The notes below the pieces were generated by a model that worked only from the letters and a program-made list of their open reading frames with translations, did no database searches and was not told the DNA's origin. Source: UBA2033 sp035345875 (GTDB lineage Bacteria > Spirochaetota > Leptospiria > Leptospirales > Leptospiraceae). From it: a stretch of DNA of 64,000 bases. How positions within the stretch are numbered: position 1 is the first letter of the stretch; each line of letters opens with the position of its first letter. The stretch covers positions 12,896 through 76,895 of the forward strand of contig DAORDH010000025.1 of the NCBI GenBank assembly GCA_035345875.1, in the 5' to 3' direction. The translations under genes were made by a program, and so were the position numbers. Positions 61,891-64,000 of the stretch are shown piece by piece.

Positions 61891-63441
61891 ATGACCTCAT
61901 TCTATAAATTAATAAAGCAATTTAGACCAAAGCAAGATGATTTAAAAAACTTAAACTGGAATTGGATTCTCTATGACCAACTCTCGAATAAACATAAACT
62001 AATTCAAAATACTGTCCAAGATGGACTTATCTTTATTGAATCAAAAGCAAAACCGGAGTGTAGAAATTATCATAAACAAAAACTTGTTTATGTTATATCC
62101 TCTATGCGTAATTTTGCGATCGAAAAAGGAAAAGAAGGATTTAAAATACTCTATTTCTATTCGGAAAAGGATTATAGCTTAGCATTAGAAGAATTAAAAA
62201 AAAAATATACACTCAATCAAATCAAATGCTTAGAACCCTCCGAATATGAAGTCTATCGTTCTATACAAAAGCTTACTTTTTTAAAGATTTTAGATAACGA
62301 TTTATACATTTCCAATTTAGAAGAATTCCAAAGCATATTTAAAAACCAAAAGAATTTTAAACTAGAAACGTTTTATCGTTATATGAGAAAAAAACATTCC
62401 ATTTTAGTAAAGAATGGGTTACCAGAAGGAGGAGAATGGAACTACGATAGGCTTAATAGAGAGCCTTTCAAAAAAAGAGATAAAATCCCAAAGAGAATAG
62501 ATTTTTCACTCAATGCAGTTACAAAAGAAGTAATTGAATTGGTAAATTCTATTTATAAAAACCATTTTGGAAATACAAATTTATTCAATTATGCAACAAC
62601 AAGACAAGAAGCATTGGTTGCACTCGAATTTTTCTGTAAACATTTTTTGAAAGAATTTGGGAAATACGAAGATGCAATGTCAATCCAAGAACCAAATTTA
62701 TTTCATTCTCTACTTTCCCCTTATCTAAATAATTCCCTCTTAAGTCCGATGGAATGCATTCAAAAAGGAATTGAATACTACGAAAAAAAAGAAGTTCCTT
62801 TAAATTCTATAGAAGGATTCATACGACAGATTCTCGGATGGAGAGAATATATGAGATTAGTTTTTATATCAAACAGGGAAAACTATTTACAAGAAAATTT
62901 CTTTAAGCACACATCAAAACTTCCCTCTTTCTACTGGGAAGGAAATTCAGGTATGGAATGTCTAGACCAAACCATCAAGCAAGTCATTCACACTGCTTAT
63001 TCTCATCATATTACAAGACTCATGGTTCTTTCTAATTTTGCCAATTTACTTGGAGTGAATCCAAAAGAAATCAACGATTGGTTTTGGTCTATGTATATCG
63101 ATGCCTATGAATGGGTTGTTGTGCCTAACGTCATGGGAATGGGAACCTTCGCAGACGGCGGAAAAATTTCAACCAAACCTTATATTGCATCAGCCAACTA
63201 CATTCAAAAAATGGGAACAGAATTTTGTAAAAACTGTAAATACAAACCAAAAGAAATTTTCACAGAAGATGCTTGCCCTTTCAACTCTCTCTACTGGGAT
63301 TTTATTCACAGAAACAAGGAATATTACTCCAAACAATTTAGAGATTACTCTTATCTAAATCTCTCTAAAATGGAAAAATCCAAATTAAATAAAATTTTAG
63401 AAAAAGCAAAAGAGTATAAAGTAAAATTTTTAGATAAATAG
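61891..63441 (+). CDS. iron-sulfur photolyase (FeS-BCP / PhrB-like)
   Basis: A ~516-residue cryptochrome/photolyase-related protein (DPRP family). Cys positions 357, 446, 449 and 462 (MECLDQ, FCKNCKY, DACPFN) match the [4Fe-4S] ligand spacing of the bacterial FeS-BCP photolyase PhrB (gaps 89, 3, 13). WREYMRLVF, WDQ-like GMECLDQTIKQVIHTAYSHHITRLM and YEWVVVPNVMGMGTFADGG are FAD/DNA-side motifs. It likely repairs (6-4) photoproducts. The frame opens at TTG 61861; ATG 61891 is chosen, though neither has a strong ribosome binding site. N-terminal Rossmann-like antenna domain 30-140. Confidence 0.85.
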   Translation: MTSFYKLIKQFRPKQDDLKNLNWNWILYDQLSNKHKLIQNTVQDGLIFIESKAKPECRNYHKQKLVYVISSMRNFAIEKGKEGFKILYFYSEKDYSLALEELKKKYTLNQIKCLEPSEYEVYRSIQKLTFLKILDNDLYISNLEEFQSIFKNQKNFKLETFYRYMRKKHSILVKNGLPEGGEWNYDRLNREPFKKRDKIPKRIDFSLNAVTKEVIELVNSIYKNHFGNTNLFNYATTRQEALVALEFFCKHFLKEFGKYEDAMSIQEPNLFHSLLSPYLNNSLLSPMECIQKGIEYYEKKEVPLNSIEGFIRQILGWREYMRLVFISNRENYLQENFFKHTSKLPSFYWEGNSGMECLDQTIKQVIHTAYSHHITRLMVLSNFANLLGVNPKEINDWFWSMYIDAYEWVVVPNVMGMGTFADGGKISTKPYIASANYIQKMGTEFCKNCKYKPKEIFTEDACPFNSLYWDFIHRNKEYYSKQFRDYSYLNLSKMEKSKLNKILEKAKEYKVKFLDK

Positions 63442-63482
63442 AAAGTGGGAGTTGAATTGGGAATGCATCGAGCTAACTTATT

Positions 63483-63644
63483 GAAGGCGAAGGTCTGCCA
63501 GGTTTCGTCCATCAGACGAAAGGGGGGGAAGTAACTATCTTCGCGAAAAGTTAGTTACTAGATCGGTCTACTTTCCTTTTTAAAAAAAATGATCCAGCCA
63601 TATCATCGCGACTGAGCGATGATGGGACATTCATAGCGAAGCGT
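63483..63644. repeat. hairpin-rich intergenic repeat, copy 1
   Basis: A 162-bp unit starting GAAGGCGAAGGTCTGCC and ending CATAGCGAAGCGT. It contains GTCTG...CAGAC, GTAACTA...TAGTTAC and ATCATCGC-GACTGA-GCGATGAT (8-bp stem). It is much richer in G+C than its surroundings. Nearly identical to 63840-64000. Confidence 0.8.
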
Positions 63645-63710
63645 AAAAGGAATGGGGGAGGACTTCCGATACAATGAAAAAAAAATCGACTTCACCCCCC
63701 GTACATAAAA

Positions 63711-63740
63711 AAAGCCATCTACCTTTCGATAAATGGCTTT
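63711..63740. terminator. hairpin with A/T tracts
   Basis: AAAGCCAT and ATGGCTTT arms (8 bp, 14-nt loop) with A-tract before and T-rich after, able to terminate from either side. It lies between the two long repeat copies, downstream of the photolyase. Confidence 0.5.
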
Positions 63741-63839
63741 CATTTGTAAAAACTTGATTCATCAAGTCTATTTAAACACAGATAAAGTAGCGCGACCAAT
63801 TTGATTCAACCGACGGAGCCTTCTGAAGCCATCAGGCGT

Positions 63840-64000
63840 GAAGGCGAAGGTCTGCCAGGTTTCGTCCATCAGACGAAAGGGGGGAAATAACTATCTTCGT
63901 GAAAAGTTAGTTACTAGATCGGTCTACTTTCCTTTTTTAAAAAAATGATCCAGCCATATCATCGCGACTGAGCGATGATGGGACATTCATAGCGAAGCGT
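63840..64000. repeat. hairpin-rich intergenic repeat, copy 2 (runs to window edge)
   Basis: A 161-bp stretch differing from copy 1 by a few substitutions and small indels (poly-G and poly-A lengths, AATAACTA for GTAACTA, CGTG for CGCG). It is preceded by GAGCCTTCTGAAGCCATCAGG, absent before copy 1, which recalls the reverse complement of the spacer at 35010-35030. Probably a dispersed repeat family. Confidence 0.8.

Overview
The window is a low-GC bacterial chromosome segment with tightly packed short operons. It most resembles a Leptospiraceae (Spirochaetota) genome, probably an environmental or saprophytic lineage. This is inferred from the gene repertoire: many small lipoproteins whose lipoboxes are loose in the spirochaetal way (VAFC, SLFC, SLYC, FFGC, ILSC), a CASTOR/POLLUX-type channel, TonB-dependent receptors implying an outer membrane, short HPF, ABHD18-like and LDAH-like hydrolases, and very large CheB/CheR/PAS hybrid kinases. 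No rRNA gene or taxonomic marker tree is available here, so the assignment is not proven. There is no prophage, IS transposase, integron or CRISPR array.

Layout. 1-5.6 kb: exported thioredoxin, CASTOR/POLLUX channel, beta-propeller lipoprotein, DUF4956 membrane protein and a small exported protein. 5.9-10.5 kb: propionate/acyl-CoA ligase, OFA-type MFS carrier and bifunctional NAD(P)HX repair enzyme. 10.6-14 kb: lipoprotein, C39-like protease, exported protein and a Phd/PIN toxin-antitoxin pair. 14-19.2 kb: NRDE (TANGO2) protein, F420-reductase-like dinucleotide-binding protein, ABHD18-like hydrolase, malate:quinone oxidoreductase and HPF. 19.5-24.5 kb: a Tgt-MnmC-like fusion, a HigBA-type module, an ABC-F ATPase and a ribbon-helix-helix/PIN module. 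24.5-34.8 kb: acyltransferase and PilZ genes; a forward run lipoprotein-recO-small membrane protein-argS-cinA-propeller-YkgJ; then a reverse run M32 carboxypeptidase-FliG-like protein-lipoprotein.

34.9-36.8 kb is the least ordinary DNA: tRNA-Gly with a duplicated 3' end, a ParE/RelE-like toxin module, and more than 1 kb of non-coding repeats (CACGAAG units, nested palindromes). 36.8-42.3 kb has small lipoproteins and unknown proteins, plus a GMC oxidoreductase broken by one frameshift. 42.7-51 kb holds two convergent TonB-dependent receptors (one with a Fur-like box) and a 913-residue beta-helix lipoprotein. 51-61.7 kb is a signalling block: a 1859-residue CheB/CheR/PAS/GAF hybrid kinase with a degenerate CheB site, followed on the other strand by a four-gene partner-switching operon (HATPase, STAS, PP2C phosphatase, PilZ-methyltransferase). 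61.9-63.4 kb is an iron-sulfur photolyase, then two near-identical copies of a ~160-bp hairpin-rich repeat run to the window edge.

The best candidates for something under-described are the partner-switching operon with a PilZ-methyltransferase as its likely output, the degenerate CheB/CheR kinase beside it, the Tgt-MnmC fusion, a FliG-like small protein away from flagellar genes, an orphan protein with a COQ4-like HDxxH-x11-E motif, and the dispersed GC-rich hairpin repeats.
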